DNA from: CBDDLJ01 sp965230635
GTDB lineage: Bacteria > Pseudomonadota > Gammaproteobacteria > UBA1113
Assembly: GCA_965230635.1 (NCBI GenBank)
Contig: CBDDLJ010000009.1
Coordinates: 186,001 to 250,000 of the forward strand
DNA length: 64,000 bases
Reading direction: 5' to 3'
Shown: positions 63,747 through 64,000 of the stretch, one piece after another
Position numbering within the stretch: the stretch's first letter is position 1
How the letters are laid out: each line of letters starts with the position of its first letter
Translations under genes and position numbers: made by a program
Notes under the pieces: generated by a model
Databases searched by the model: none
What the model was told of the DNA's origin: nothing
Seen by the model: only the letters and a program-made list of their open reading frames with translations

Positions 63747-64000
63747 ATGCATATATACTCACCACCTAAACGAACAAAAATCATCGCAACGCTTGGTCCT
63801 GCTTGTGATGATCGTGAAATTTTAAAAGCAATTATTAACAAAGGTGTTGATTTGATTCGCTTGAATTTTTCTCATGGAAACGCTGAAGAACATAAAAAAC
63901 GTGCTAGTATGATTCGTGAGCTTACGAAAGAAACTGGCAGACAAGTCGGCATTTTAGCTGATTTACAAGGACCAAAAATTCGTATTGCTCGATTCAAGCA
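63747..64000 (+). CDS. pyk: Pyruvate kinase (N-terminal part; runs off the right edge)
   Basis: The last 254 bases encode the first 84 residues of pyruvate kinase, which makes ATP and pyruvate from phosphoenolpyruvate. KRTKIIATLGPACDD and VDLIRLNFSHGNAEEH are diagnostic, and LADLQGPKIRI follows. AAGGA at 63736-63740 precedes ATG 63747. The rest lies beyond the window. It completes the tkt-gap-pgk-pyk series. Confidence 0.95.
   Translation, partial: MHIYSPPKRTKIIATLGPACDDREILKAIINKGVDLIRLNFSHGNAEEHKKRASMIRELTKETGRQVGILADLQGPKIRIARFK

Noticed and set aside
1..64000. tRNA, rRNA genes and CRISPR arrays
   Set aside because: No cloverleaf-type sequence, rRNA segment or regularly spaced direct repeat was recognised on either strand by eye. 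A covariance search would be the decisive test.

Overview
The window reads as the replication-origin region of an A+T-rich gammaproteobacterial chromosome. Its backbone gene order is dnaA | oriC | rpmH-rnpA-yidD-yidC-mnmE-mnmG-rsmG-parA ... parB-atpIBEFHAGDC-glmU-glmS, with metK-ahcY and tkt-gap-pgk-pyk at the far end. An SLT-type lipoprotein, degenerate IS481-like insertion sequences, ankyrin-like debris and an effector-like gene ending in a hydrophobic hairpin suggest the order Legionellales (Legionella/Coxiella-type, host-associated). That placement is inferred from gene content and protein style, not from a database match.

Layout. 1-8.6 kb: dnaA (partial, leftward), a probable oriC with DnaA boxes, then the rpmH to parA housekeeping block. 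8.6-21.9 kb: 13.4 kb of accessory DNA lies between parA and parB, which are normally adjacent. It holds a PAS sensor kinase with a receiver-only partner, a 2328-residue two-module nonribosomal peptide synthetase (NRPS) with an embedded methyltransferase, a decayed HPt domain, a deleted IS481 transposase, a perfect 25-bp inverted repeat and an AbiE toxin-antitoxin pair. 21.9-33.6 kb: parB, the complete ATP synthase operon, glmU, glmS and an SLT lipoprotein. 33.8-42.0 kb: rsmE and an SDR on the minus strand, a five-gene tripartite efflux operon (small membrane protein, TolC-like, MacA-like, MacB-like ATPase and permease), two small secreted proteins and a TauE/SafE permease.

42.3-51.6 kb is a second accessory island: intact HicAB, a decayed BrnTA pair, an effector-like gene split at a run of ten T, IS481 fragments, and a 1514-residue STAND/NB-ARC protein preceded by an unrecognised partner gene. 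The STAND protein has a possible cysteine-protease-like N-terminus, an NB-ARC NTPase core, a tandem internal duplication and a helical C-terminus. This pair is the best candidate for an undescribed defence or effector system in the window. 51.9-56.6 kb is a light-related cluster: SDR, photolyase, iron-sulfur photolyase and a SOUL protein. 56.6-64 kb: metK-ahcY run leftward and tkt-gap-pgk-pyk run rightward from a shared 325-bp region.

How the genes fit together: the backbone covers replication start, chromosome partition, tRNA modification, membrane insertion, ATP synthesis, amino-sugar synthesis, the SAM cycle and glycolysis/pentose phosphate. The two islands carry most of the novelty, and both show gene decay around intact toxin-antitoxin pairs. 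No tRNA, rRNA or CRISPR array was seen.
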